Assembly (NCBI GenBank): GCA_013399305.1
Contig: VXAI01000243.1
Location: 124,001 to 188,000 of the forward strand
DNA: 64,000 nt
Direction: 5' to 3'
Origin: Rostratula benghalensis
Taxonomy: Eukaryota > Chordata > Aves > Charadriiformes > Rostratulidae
Below the pieces are notes generated by a model. The model did not search any database, was not told the DNA's origin, and saw only the letters and a program-made list of their open reading frames with translations. A program made the position numbers and the translations under genes. Within the stretch, counting starts at the first letter, position 1; every line of letters starts with the position of its first letter. Positions 12,756 through 26,526 of the stretch are shown here, one piece after another.

Positions 12756-15700
12756 CACTTTTAATTTGGGCGAATCCTCGGATCTGTTGTCCTGGAATTT
12801 AATTGCTTAGAAGTAAAACGGATTGTGATGTAAACTCATGATAGCAGAAACTCTAAATGAAGTACATAAATTTGAATTTATTGAGCCAGGCTTAGTTACC
12901 CTGTGAGTCAATTCAGTAAGTAGGTCTGTAATGATTTTGTGCACACAGTGCCAGGTCGTTATTTCAGGGAACTGTTGCTTAACAGAATTGTCTGCTGCTG
13001 CCTTTTCTCAAAGGGCAAAGCTAAATGCCATAGTAGCTCTAGAAGTGGAAAAAAACATGAACTTTTGCTTTAATGATGGGTTAAAGGATTCTCCTTATTT
13101 CATTATGAAGTGAAATAATGTTGTTTATGAGGGAGAAGAAGCATACCCTAGTGAATGTGTGTCTTGCATATTATGTGTGTTGAGGATGCAGTAATTCTGT
13201 CTTAATTTTTTTTAATTTAAAAAAAAAAAAAGGATAATAGATTTTTAACTGTCTGTTTTTTCTGAGATAAACCTTGCTAGACCCCTGGACGTAATAGTAG
13301 ATGATAGTCTGTTTCCTTAGCAACACTTCCTGAAAGAAAGCAAAGGGAAGCATAAGAAATTGAAGGCCAGTCCTCAGATTATTCCCTTTATGAAAGAAGG
13401 AGCACATAACGATGCCCTACCAAAGCTTTTTAGATCCAGGGTTATCAAATATTGATAATAATTCTGTTTCACTGGCAAAACTGAATTATAGACTATGAAA
13501 TTTTTGGTGCAGGGGAATGCATTACTGCATTTGGTGGAAGAAACTTACTCTGTGAATTGACTGTTTATGAAAGGCAACTGGAGATCTAGGAAAAATGGAT
13601 ATTTGGAATTCAAAATGATAGCAAAATGGCTATATCTATATAAAGAGGCTCAATGAGGTTTGGAGGGGGTTTTGCTGAGACTGTCGTAAGTCTGAGATCT
13701 TCAGGAAACTGTCTAGAATTTAAAGTACTTATTTCATCCTATTTTAAAAAAAACAAGCATTAAAAATTGGCAGTTTCAAAAATACGCATCTTGTAAACTG
13801 CATGCTTTGGACAAACTGTGATGAAGCATTGAGTGATGTAATTTGTGGTATTTTGAATAAATGAGAGATTCCTGAAATTTGATTGAATGTGAATGAGGAA
13901 CTGGGGACATCCAACAGTTACTCAGGATTTCCAGATGGGTTTTAGGGAGGAGCCATGCCATTTGTGACTCCAGTCTTTCCCACGATGCTCTTGCATTTCA
14001 TGTTCTTCCCACACAGTCTCCTTCTGTTATGCTAAGAAAATACTGCACGCCTTGTAAGTTCAAAGTTGAGTTCTAGTTGAGCTAAAACGCTAGTTTGGTT
14101 GGAAATCAGGTTTGTATTTGTCTTTGAGTATTACTTGATACAAGTGTTTTGGAGGGAGGGTGGAGTCAGGGGAACTGACCACCCTGGTTTTCCCAGCAAA
14201 ATTCTATCTTTCCACGGCTCTTACTTTTCCATTACTAATGTGGATAGTTTTTGGTCAACTTTTTCATCTTTTTGTAATGACACTTTTAAAGGTAACATCT
14301 TCAAAACATTTCCTAAAAATCTTTTAGAATTTAATTTGCTTTCATTTGAGATTTCTGGTGACTTGTTGATTTTTTGTTTTACTGTTGAAGAAAAGAAGAT
14401 GGGATTGTGTGCTGGAGAAAAGTGTGGATGAAGTGTCTCGGAGCACTTGTGGTTTAAAGAAAGGGTTTGTGTATTTGGAAACTCTTAGCTAGGCTAGAGT
14501 GGAAGAAGTTGGCAGAGAAGTTACCTGCTTCTGGGCAAGTTTCTTACTCTGGCTGTTCTCAGTTTAGCGTATATATTTATTTTTAATATTGAGTAAAGGA
14601 CATTTCCCACATCCTTCTTGCAAGGCAATAAGTAGTGGAGAAAACTTCACACTACACCTAGTGGCCAGCGCTTACACGTGCTAAGGATGAGAAGGATGCT
14701 AACGTAGTTCGTCCCCCTCTTGCTCAGACACTGGAAATTGAGGTGTAGCAGTGATATATTAGATGCCTTGCCCAGTATAAGTCAACTTAAAGGCTTTGTT
14801 TGGCTCAAGGAGCTAATTTTTTGTAAAATCTCTTTTAATACAAGTTGTCAGGGACTAAGCAAGGTCGAAGGAAAAAGAATTGTCTCTTAGGCTTATAAGC
14901 TGTTAAAATCTTTAAACTCTGCAGACTTGTGGGGGAGGTACTGTGGGAAAGGAGCCTCAATTAAAGTTTTCAGTCTGTCAGCACCACCTCCATTTAGGTG
15001 TTTTCTGCTGCTTCATTTTAAGACTGTATAAAGAAGACATAGCATGAACTGGGTGTGGGGAACCAGGTTCCAAAAGCCCTCGTTAATCTCTGTTCACTTT
15101 AACACAAAGATGCTGAAGCTTTTGAAATTGAATTTACCATTTGCCATAGACCAGACTAATGAGAATTTAAATGCTCTTGTAAACTTTAGCAGAATTTTGG
15201 GGTATTTTTAAACAGTGCCAAAAGATACCTGTTTCTAAAAATCATTCCTGTTGACACCAGGAAGACTGAAGTTGTCATTTACAGAGCTGTACCTCTAGGA
15301 AGAAGAAATAGCACCACTACCTGTGGAGGGACATAAATAGCTGTAAAAAATGTGGGAAGAATGTCTGAAGACATCTAAGCCAAAGCACACTTCAGATTCT
15401 GAGGTAGTCCAAAAGTCTCATGGGCCCCAGCGCTCTATTACTTTTTCAGCTTGTATAAAGTACGTATTTGTGAGCACATGGTCTCAGGGAAGGTGAGTTG
15501 ACTTGTCCTGAATTTCATCACTTACAAATGACTGAAATTGTGCTATTCATTTGGGGTGTTGTATAAGGCAGTGTATATTTACCTGAAAATAACATGATTT
15601 TTCTAAATATGATTTTTAAATACAATATTAAGACCAAAATCACTCCAGTTTTGTCTATTTCCTTTGAATTGTTATTGTACTTTTCAAATTCTGTCATTTT

Positions 15701-18700
15701 CAACTCTGTATGCGTATACACCCTTTGTTTTCTTAGCTATGTAAATGACAATGTATTGATGCAGTCTCCAAAGCATCTTGTGCTGTGAAAGTATGTAAAT
15801 AAATAGTTCCTTAGAAGTATTTGATGTAGATCCAAAAAATATTTCTAACCTCGCAGACTCCTACTTTTATGTGAATTTTCAAAAGTTTTAATTAAAAATT
15901 TTCTATATGTAGCTGTAATTTACACACCAAGTATAGCTTTTTGACCATAGTGGAGAGTAGTGTTTTTGGCCATGAATAGTGATTTTAGTGGGACTGTTAC
16001 ACTCAATTCTTAAAGCAAGGATATTGGGGGAGGTGAGTTGTGACAGGCTCCTATGTTTTAAAGGCTCCAAAGTCTGTTAGCTTGCATGCTTAAATTTAGG
16101 CTTGCTGTTCCAGTGCAATGGTATAATCTTTTTTCCTTTGTGCAGATCACTTGTAATAAAGGGCTGATAGCCAGGAAGGCAGCCTCTCAGGCTGGAGAAG
16201 TACCATATGCAGATAGCTCTTACAAGAACCTGGGGAACTGGTGCAGATGTTAAGGAGGGTTCTGATGAGCATGAACACAGCTCTTGGGAACTTCCCCAGC
16301 TTCAGTGGAAGGGGCCTTTGTGATAAAGGCAATTACAAAAGGTTGCATCAGTCAGTACATGAAATCAAGGATGTCAAACTTCTACAGGCAAGGAAATGTG
16401 ACTTTGAAGTGAATAATGTATGTCGTCTTACTTTTCCTGAATTCTTCAGTTGAGTAAATTTCATTTAGTTCAGATTTGGTTTGACTTGACAGGGGAAAAG
16501 AAGAAAAGCTCTTGGTTTTTCTCAACAGTACAGCTTTTTGATACTTCTAGTTCAAAGAATTTCAATGACTTATACTTCTATAATACCACAAACTGAAATA
16601 GGTCCCAAGCTACCAGTAACATGCAATGTGCCACTTTAGATACCAGCCTAATTACCTAATTTCAGTGTTTATAATAAACAAATGCACATTGAAAAATACA
16701 CTCATGCTAGTACATTCAAACAGTATTTCTATGTTTAGAAGACTGTTCATTTTTTCTGTATGAGAAAAGTTGCCAAAGTGAATGATTGAGAATAAAAATA
16801 CTTAGTATGTAATAAAAAATTAATTGAAGTATTGGCTTATATCCCATTTAACTGAAACATCAATGTAAAGCCAAAGAAGTTTGAAGTCAAAATATAATCT
16901 CTCTGTACAAAGGGTGAAAGAGATAAATGTTTGCATTTGAAATAAGTGTTCTGTGTGCAAATGTGTATTTTAAACATCTTTGGTTCTTATGAAGGACATT
17001 TGCAAGAGCTGCTTCTGTTATCTCTAGGCCAGCTACTTCCAGATGCTGTTGTTAAAGCTCCACAGATAGCATATTGGTTTTGCCATGAAGAAAAAGTGCT
17101 TGTTTTATGGATGAACACAACGAAGGGGAATTTTAAAGTAACTGAAAGGTCATTGCAACCTCAGTCCTCTAAGAGGGCACCCTGCTTTTCACCAGAAATA
17201 TTTTAACGGGTTCTGTCAAGAAATTGATGCTGGTTTTGTTTCTGTTCCCAGAAGCTTCTACGCAATTTGCGAGCTGGTTAGATGGCGTTTTCTCATCCAT
17301 GCTGAGGATGCATTCTGCAGTTTGCTCACTTAGCTACAGAGAGGCTTTTTTCCTTTGACCTAGACGGGTAATCCCTCATTGCAGAGAGCAGCAGCTGGGC
17401 TTTGTCTGAGGAGGTCTCCGCACTGCACGTGGCCTTGGTCGTTAGAGCAACCCCCTCTTTGTGTGTTCTGCTTTTTCAATTACTGAAAAGGTGACTTTCT
17501 GTATCCTGCTCAGAATACCTTCTTTGAGTTTGTGGAAGTCCACAATGCGTGGGGGGGTTTTTTATTATTTTTATTTTTTCTTTCTCTAAAAACTTAGGTT
17601 TCCAAAAGCTGTTAACGTAGAATTTTACGACACTGTGTGTTTGACTAAAGCATTCCTGACGTTCAGGAGGTAGAACATTTCTGAGTTGTTTTTTAGAAAC
17701 CTCTTTCTGATTAAATTTTAAGCACATTAGATAGATGTGTTATTGTAACTGTGATAGACATAATTATGAATAAACCATTTTTTGTGTGTGTCCACTTTGT
17801 ATCATCATTTAACGTTGATTAACCAGGATTCTGTTACTATTGGTGTAATTCTCCCACTTAAGCATATGTAGCAATATAAGGCATTAGTGGTAGTTGAAAG
17901 CTAAGTTAACACAAGCACAGAACAGATAATTATTTGCTGGTTTAGGCATTACTGTGGTGAATGGCAAAACTCCCACTACCTTCAAAGGGAGAAGAATTTG
18001 GCCTGTGGTTTCTCTGAGAAGATATGATGTACAATACTTAATCAGTAAGCAGAAATTCCACATTTCAATTAATCTCATAGTCAAGTGTTCATGTTTATAC
18101 TTTCGTGTTTTGTAATAACCTTTATTCTCTGGCTGAGCAGAATTTTCAAATGTATGTAATGCTGTCAAGTTAAAAGCAATTCTGTGAATACTTCAGTTAG
18201 AGTTTTTGAGGCTATAGACAGATGTACCCTAACCTGAACCTTTTCCCTCTTCATTTCAGAACTTCCTTTTCATTTCACTTCAGCTGGTTTTATTTGTTAC
18301 TCAAAACCTGTTTTAAGAATGGAAAGCACATACAGAGTGACAGCTGGCAGACTTGGAACTGAATGTACTGTTTAGCTGAGCTTGCAAAGGCTCTGTTGCT
18401 TGGGCATCTTGACCTTAGAGAGATTTGGGAATGCCACATCCAATAGCTTCTGTAAGCTGAGTAAGTTGCAGGTGGCTCTGAATGTGCCACTCCAAGTAGA
18501 TAGAATTGTGACAGAAAACTAGAAGGGATACAAGGATGAAATTGTGACCTGCTGTCATGAGAGAGAAGTGGCAGAGTTGCTAAAATGGGAAGGAGAAGGT
18601 GATTTACAGACAATTTATTTGTGTGTTGAAGAAGATCACGGGAAGGAAATGCAGGAAGCGAAGATTCCAGCAATGGAGAATGTGTTTATATATTTAAAAC

Positions 18701-20823
18701 ACAGTCTGGGTTCTTTAATTGGAAATTTGTAGAGTTATTGAACAATTATAGCTTAATCTGATAATGAGATTCACGTATGAAGTAAAAACCTACACACACA
18801 GAGGAAAAAAAAAAAAAGTTGAACAGCCTTGTTTGTTGCCTTAAATAGGGAATTAGGATTTGTTTTAATGCCTTCTTGGGTAGCATCACAATAGCAGGAG
18901 TAAGTGCCTGGAAACCAAAATTCTCATGAAATAGAGTGGCTATTTTCTTCCCTGAGGTCTTATTACATACAACATGGCACAGGGGATGAATCTTGTGCTT
19001 GCCTTTTTTAATTGTACTTAGAAAAACACTGAGAGTTGGTATATGAGCTCATGGCATCTCGCCAACCTTTATACTGACAGCACTCAGATTTAATCTCTGC
19101 AGATGTGCTTTGCCCTGTGTGTAAGAAGTTGCACTTGGATAAAAAACTGGCTGGTTTTAAAGCAATCCAAGTTGAGTTGTGATATCGATGAAACGCACAT
19201 CTTAGGAAACAAGCCAGCTATGACTGGTCACATTCCACTCTGTAATACGGTATAGAGCTTGGGTTATTCTCAATTTATGTACTTGTTCAAGAAATTCAGG
19301 ACTGCATTTTGTCACCTTTCATTTCGTATACCAGACTATATTCAGCAATGCCTTCATGTTTCAAAATATTTTATTTTTTTAATCTGTTTCTATGAAACAT
19401 GTAATGCAACACCTCAAGTCTGTGAAAATGATCTTTTTTTCTTCTCAATACAGTTAGTGCATATTCAACCATGACTTTTGCTTTACTTATTCTTAAGCTA
19501 ATTATGTATTATATATGATATTTAATTTATCCTGTGATTGTCATTTCAAAGTCTTGATCGTAAAACATAGTTTTGGTATTTTTGGCAAACAGTATCAAAA
19601 CTGAGCTTAATGGTAAAATTCCATCTCCAGCATTTAATGTCTTGGTTGTTTTCTAAAGTGATTCATATTGACCAATAATAAAAATTCAACTACATCATAT
19701 TTTTATATAAAAATACAGTTTATAGTATTTCTGGTGACAAAAGGAATATTGAGGAAATGAAATACACTTTTGTTCCAGACTATAAACAGTATAATAAAAA
19801 TAAACCCTTTATTCAAGCTGCAGGAAATTGAACATGTAAGAATTCAAATTATATTTGTGTATTTATATAAGATTGCGTGGCTGAGATATTTAGGAACATA
19901 TTTTTCCATACGTGCTTAGGGTGAGGCTTTTTAAAGTTCATAAAAAATTGAAAATAATTCATGTTAACTTGTTCTTTTTTAAAATTATGACTTGAATGCA
20001 TCTTTAGAGGAAAGTAATATTCTGTGAATAGATTAAATGAGGGTTCAATTCAGCAGTAAAATGGCCTTAAAGATTTCTGTCTTGACTTCGGTATCTGTTT
20101 TGGGGTGAGGTGGTGATCTTAGGTCAGTATTGAGAGATTTGCTAGGGAGATAAAGAGTTCTAGAGACTTCTTTTTATGCTCCTAGGGATTTGAATGGTTA
20201 GCATTGCTCAAGCTGTACAGTTCTAAATGTAATTGAGCAGTTCATTTTTGTTAATTATCTAAACTTTGCCATCTGCTGGAGAGCCTTTTAGCGACATTAT
20301 AATTTAGTCCAGTTGGAGCTCAGAGTTTTCTGACTAGCCTGTTCTCATGTGTTCACCAAACAAAAACCTACACACCAAACCCTGGTCAGTTTTGTTGCTA
20401 ATTTTTAAAATAAGCGTCTGGAATGACTGTGAGGAGCCAACTGTGTTATGTTGTGAGATTGTTTTAAGTGCTGTGGATTTGCTTTTTGTGTATCAAACTG
20501 GGACATTTCCGTGGGGATTGATACCTCTCAGCTTCCTGAATGTTTGCATGAGTATGACACACAACTTGACACGCCTTTTTGGAATCCCATTGTCCTCATT
20601 TGTCCCAGCATGATGATAAATGCAGGGAGGGGTGAGGGACAATACAGGGAAAGGCAGAAAAGAATCTGCCACCTACAAAGAAACTGCTGTGTACAGCTGC
20701 TGTACCTTATGTTCCCCTGTAGTCAGAAAATACTGCTCAAGGTTCACGCTGAGCAATTCAGAGCACGTGCAGCTGTTCTGCATGCATCTTCCCAACTGAC
20801 TCTGGGAATATCTATACATCTCC

Positions 20824-20865
20824 ATCCATCTAGATGTATGGAGTATCCATCTAGATGTATGGAGT
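20824..20865. repeat. Perfect 21-bp tandem duplication
   Basis: Two identical adjacent copies of a 21-base unit (20824-20844 and 20845-20865). Each contains the perfect 10-base palindrome CATCTAGATG. It lies in AMMECR1 intron 2 and is not near a splice site. Confidence 0.95.
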
Positions 20866-21261
20866 GTGTGCAACAGCGGTAACAGCTTTTTGTGCTGCAC
20901 CTGGGAAAATGCTCAGTAATTGCATGTTTTGTGTTTTCATTTGCTATCATCTGTACCTCTCATTTACTGACCTGCTGTGTCATGAAGAGTTTGGATTTAG
21001 CATACCTTTGTGAAGGCATGCCTCTGAGCTGCTACTGAAGCTCTGATACACCTTAAAGTTAGATATTATTCTTTTTTCAGTGTAATAGGACGTATTGTAT
21101 AGTAATGCAAAATAAATACTCTCCCCCTGCCCAGCAGGATTAAAACAGTGTGAGAAAAATACAGTCTTTAACTGGTTAGCTCTGTCTTCACATTCAGGGA
21201 GAAAAGTCCTTTAGAACCACAAAGAATTATAGTGTAAAATTTGATCTTACTGGTATCACAG

Positions 21262-22045
21262 AGCCCAGGTGGGATGGCCACTATGTCTGGAGTGTTGGAA
21301 TGGAAGGGTACAGACTTGTCAGGAAGCTCAGGCAGGGGAGATGAGGAGGGGAGATCGCCCTCTACGTTGATAACCAGCTGGAGTGCACGGGTGGATGAGG
21401 AGATGACTGAGAGCTTATGGTCAGGATTAAAGGGAGGTCAGGGACAGGTTACATACTGGGGGTCTGCTTCAGGCCACCTGGTAAGGAAGACCGAGCAAAT
21501 TAGGCCCTCTATAGACAGGTAAGAACAGCCTCATGTTCCCTGGTCTTCATGGGAGACTTCAACCACCCTGTTACCTGTTGGAGGGACAATGCAGCTGAGC
21601 ATAAGCAATCCAGGATGTTCCTGGAATGCATTGGTGATAACTTCCTTCTCCAAGTGACAGAGCAGCCAACAACAAGACCACGTTCTCACCAACAAGGAGG
21701 ATCTGGTGGGAAATGTGAAGCTCAAGGGCAGCGTCAATGTGTTATCCCATGGTACTCTACCAAGCAGATCCCAGAAGAGGCCAAAGTCTGCTGTCCTCAA
21801 GTCCAGGGTGATCTTGCTGTGCACCCTCCCCACTGCCCTAAGGGTCCTGAACTCCACCAGGAAGCCTGCAGAGTGGGAAGCAAGGACAGGTATCCTGGGA
21901 GGAGTACAGTCCCTGGAGGTGTTAGAGGCCAGGTTGGATGGGGCTTTGAGCAACCTGGTCTAGTGGAAAGTGTCCCTGCACATGGCAGAGGGGTTGGAAC
22001 GGCATGAAAGTCCCTTCTAACTCCAACCAGACTATGATTTCTGGC
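21262..22045 (+). mobile_element. CR1 LINE, rearranged, with internal inversion
   Basis: Three pieces are visible. (1) About 21262-21732, forward: the endonuclease part of CR1 ORF2, with GDFNHP at 21552 and FLECIGDNFLLQV, ending in LVGNVKLKGS after a frame change. (2) About 21733-21860, reverse strand: the next part of ORF2, read from 21860 down, with VEFRTLRA, GRVHSK and DFG-like ADFGLFWDLLGRVPWD. (3) About 21911-22045, forward: the CR1 3' UTR, with the usual block about a 'summed' ending before TCTATGATT-like sequence. Most of the reverse transcriptase is missing. Stops and frameshifts show that no protein can be made. The element lies in sense orientation within AMMECR1 intron 2. Confidence 0.85.
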
Positions 22046-25000
22046 TTCAGGAAACAGTAAGGAAATTGAAACCATAAAAACTTGGCTTTTACTAAGGTAA
22101 TCAAGACACTACATTATTACTGCATGGAATTTTTTTGTTTTGTTTTGGTTTTGTTTTAGTTGTAACTGTATTATATTTTTCTGATAGAAGCAAATTGCAG
22201 GAGCTGCAACTTTTGTGATCATACTTTTCCACTTGAAGGTCATAACAGCACGTACACAAAATACTTTTAAACTTTAAGGACCTCTCCATACAAGCCTAGA
22301 CCATTTCCTTGATACATTAGAGCAATAAGAAAGAGAAATTAATTTCAGGCATTATGTCCACACAGTACAATGTTATTGTGGCATAGTGCTAAACTGGGTT
22401 TATTTGGAAAAATCCATACTGTGATGGAATATTTCTCTGGGTAACTGTCAGAGCAGTAGAAAAGGCATCTTTATTCATTTTGCTTGTAAAAAAACTGTTT
22501 AAATTTATGGAAGCTTTAGCTTTTACAGCTTCCATGGTTATGAGCTTGCTTTTCTTATGAGAAATTTTGTACTGGTAAGTAAGAAGTTTGATCACTTTCA
22601 TCTGGTATTTACATAAAGCTGACAGGCCCAGCTGAAGACCCAGCAGTAATTAAACCTACAGGAGTTTCAGATAGTGGTCGTAATGCAGGTGCATATTAGC
22701 TCTGCCTCTGAACAGACCATGACTGACTGCAGATTCACTGAGAAGCATCCCAGACCATGTTCATCGTTCCATGTGTGCTGTGGAGTTGATCTGTGCGGGT
22801 ACCATGAGTTAAGGTGGCCAGAGTAAGAAATAAAAATTAAAATAAGGGTTTGTCTGGAACTCTTAAGTACCCTGACAAATATTCTGTAAATCCTTCTTTT
22901 GTTGATTTAAACAACCATTGAACTTGTGTGGGGAAAAAACAAGGTCCCAGAAAGTTACCAGCCAGTATGGTTTGCTTTTTTAATTGATTTAATTTTTATG
23001 GGTGGCACAATGAACACACATGCTCACACAAAAATATTGTTAGAATATAATCAAAGCCATTAAATAATTTTTCCCTTGTGACTGCAGTCAACGTATAATT
23101 ATAAGACTTTTAAAATTTCCATAACCCTTTGCATTCACGCTGTTATGCCTTAGTACTGCCTGCTATCTAATGGAACTGCTTCTGCATAAATGCAGTATCA
23201 GTGAGCTCATATAGCAGGAGGAACAGACATTTAAAAAATACTTAACTTCATGTATAACTGAAATAAGCAATGAAGGGGAAGCAGTTGGATGCAGTATCTC
23301 CTAATTGTCTGTGATCATGTTTGATGAGTACTCCAAACAAAATACCTGAATCATCTTTTTTTTTTTTTCTCCTCTCGTGTGTTGGACTAATACTTCATAT
23401 TTTTACAAATACATTGTTCAGGAATTTTCAATTCCATGATGAAGTGTTAACAAAAATCTCTGCAGCATTGATTTGTATTTTTTTTTAGCATGTCTTAGAT
23501 TTAGATGAATAACTTTAGCACCCAGGAAGGACACGCTGCTATTTGGCTGGGAGAGGAGCTCAGGAAACTATTCAAGTGAGCAAATAATGGTTTCTATCTC
23601 TTTGCTAGGTGGTTGTTCTTTTGCCCCGAGGTTCTCTTCTTTGTCACTCAGCAATCTGAAGCTAGTAATAAAAATGTGGTTTATTGGTTTGTCCTTCAGG
23701 ATATTGTGAACAAATCTAAGTGTTCTTTTAGGAAAATGTTTGAAATAGAACACTGTAAACTTTTTTGTAACCTCTTCCTTTTTCTGGGGCTACTCTTAAT
23801 AGATTTTATGTATTTTTTTTAAATCAGTATATTATATTAATGTCTTCTGTAGCATTGTTATGCCATCTGCAGGAATGGTAATGCCATCTGACAATATCCA
23901 ATGCTGCATAGTTGTTTTAAAAAAATAAATAAATCAAAGATTCTTGTTAAATTCAGACCACCCAGCTATGTTTGCTGGCTTAGTGGAGCCTTGTATCAGT
24001 AAGGCTGCAGTAGTCATTAGCTAAGTAACAATACCCACACTGCTAACAATTTTCATGCTTAGTAGAGAGTTAAGCATTTTGGAGTACATGTAAACACCTT
24101 ATTTTATAGAGACTTACATGTCTTATCTAGTTAATGAATGAGGGTTGCTTATTCTGTTGAGCCCTTTTAACCATTTAACATACATGCTCTGAGTTGTCTT
24201 TTAAAGGAATGATATTCTTTTCAACTCTAAAATAGAATAACAGAGTATTCCTTCTTCCCTTTAAACTATGTGTTTGAATCTACATTGGAATAGGGAGAGA
24301 GACTTTGTGGCATACTTCAATTTTGTGGAGTTTAAAAAAATAATTAAAAAAAAATTGAAAAGCTAAAATGCCAGACCAATATTTGATTTCTCCCATGTGA
24401 AACACTGGTCCCATTACCTGCAGCACTGTGCTAATAAAATAGCTAAGAACTTCAGAGAAGTATTTCTGTGCCAGATGTCAACAAATGTGTATTTCTTTTT
24501 TTACTCTGTGACTGCCACTTAGCAACATAATGTGCAGGAAGTTGTTCTTTCCCTTTCTGTCTCCCAAATGTAAGGGAGGGTTCAGGAAAAACACGTCATT
24601 CACACTTGTTTTGTTTCCTGGAAATTTTTCCAGTCTGACCAAAAAAAAAAAAACCCCAAAAAACACCCCACCACCCAATATAAATAAACTCTTCTTCCTT
24701 GCATTCAAGTGATTTTGTGATGCATGTAAATCACTCCTTGAAATCGCCATTTAAATTGTCAAAATTCTGCTGGTCATAAATAAAAGTTGTTAGAAGGCTG
24801 TCATGTGAGTGATGTTAGGCTGTCTGATCTCTTACACTGAAAGTTAATAGAATTTTACTCAGTAATTTCACTTTCTGAAGAAGAGCACACTGCCCTGTTT
24901 TTTCTGGCTTAAAAATTAATTACAGATTGTGACTTGGAAGCTGCTAGTTTTTTCTGGTCTCCACCAAACGCAGCTATGATAGTTGATTTTCATTAGGAAA

Positions 25001-25740
25001 ATACTGGTGATCTCCTCAAGTGTTCCTTAATTACTTCCCATTGGAGTTACTGAAACTTCACTGATCGGTAACCCAGCAATGGAAAAAACGATAAATATTG
25101 ACCTTTTTTTTCCTGAAACCCTGGCACCAAGCATTTCTTGTTGTTGTCATCTCTTTGCTGTTATCTAAAATCCAGTGAGTTTGCCACACACTAATTTCAG
25201 GATGTTTTGAATTAACTGAAGAACAATATCAAGGCCCTTTGGGCTCAGTTTATTGACATAGGGCCATTTCTTTGTTGAGCACACTTTGTAAGGTAATTCT
25301 GCTAAGCACATTTCATTCAGTGAAAGAATGAAGAATCTCAGGGTTATACTTCTTGAGCTAAATGGAAAGGGGGTTTCAGAGCAGATGGGATTTGAGACTT
25401 TTGCCTCCCATCTGAAAGTACTGCCAGTGTATTGTTTATCAGAAGAGGGCAATAGTTTGTAAAATGAGATCTTTAACCTCTTTTTCATAACACTGCTGAT
25501 GACATTTGAAGCGTTGTTTAGATGCCAAAAATTGCTGGTTTGGTTTAGCTGTGTTCAGTATTGGAAACTGAGAAAATTGATTGTAGCAGAGTAAACTGAA
25601 AAAGTTATGGGATTTTTATTTTTTTATTATTTGATTAAATTTATCAGTTCTATTTTGATGACTCCTCTGAGAGCTATGTTTCTACATGGTAGGCTGAGCA
25701 GATTGTGAAAGAGAGGTTGTCACAAAAAGTAGATTTTTGG

Positions 25741-25870
25741 GAACTGGGGATCTTGGATTCTATTCTTGATTCTGTCACTGACTCACTGTGCAAGCCTCCA
25801 AAATTGCATGAGTCACTTAATGTCTCTGCCGCATTTACACTTCCTATAAAAGTGAGTATTACTTATATCA
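25741..25870 (+). mobile_element. MIR-like ancient SINE
   Basis: The order of words matches the core of MIR-type SINEs: a 'gggatcttggattct' block, then TCTGTCACTGACTCACTGTG, then AGTCACTTAATGTCTCTG, then a 'cctataaaa' block corresponding to the 'catctgtaaaatg' region. MIR relatives are known from amniotes generally, in addition to the mammalian copies. The copy is diverged and truncated and lies in AMMECR1 intron 2. Assignment is from remembered consensus and was not aligned. Confidence 0.7.
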
Positions 25871-26508
25871 TGCCCAGTATTTGACACTTCCCTTTGTATC
25901 TCCTTCCCCTGTGTCATTTTTAAGCCCCCAAATTGATTTCCAAGTAACATAAAAAAGTCTATCTAATTTCGCCTGAACTATTTATCCAGTTTGTGTCTGT
26001 GTGTGACTGTCACCAGAAAAAAGGTTTAGTGAGAAATTTTATTGTTAATGATTTTCATTAAATAACACAATAAAATATTAAGAACTTGATTCATTTAATA
26101 CCTCCATTCATCTACGCCTAAATCCTACTTTACTTTTTTTGATGCTTTATATTCTACAGGACTTTTTTAAAGAATCCTTTAAATTCAGTCACAGATTTTC
26201 AGACACTTCTAAATTTTTTGTTTCCCCAATGTGTGTCCTGCTGATTGTTACCCACCTGCCACATGACATGTAAGAGCCATAGGTTCTTAAAGACTGAAGC
26301 TGACTTTTTTTTTTTTTAAGGATTTTTATAGCCTACAGGAATTACGGATTGAAAACACAATGAAGTATTGCATTTGGGTTCACCTGATCATACTATTTTT
26401 TCAGATGGTTCAAGAACTCTGGTGGTATTTTACATAAGCAAGATAGAGTCTTAGGGAGTATAAAGCTTAGGTTTAGTTTTTGCTAAACTTCACACTGGTT
26501 GGGGGTTT

Positions 26509-26526
26509 TTTTGTTTGTTTGTTTGT
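26509..26526. repeat. (TTTG)n microsatellite
   Basis: About four copies of TTTG directly follow a G5T7 junction at 26501-26512. Confidence 0.85.

Noticed and set aside
16946..17206. An 86-residue open frame on the + strand in intron 2.
   Set aside because: No recognisable family, no supporting splice sites, and a length usual for chance frames in 64 kb of AT-rich DNA.
21531..21953. A 140-residue minus-strand open frame and a 152-residue plus-strand frame at the same place.
   Set aside because: Both are pieces of the rearranged CR1 copy and not host genes.
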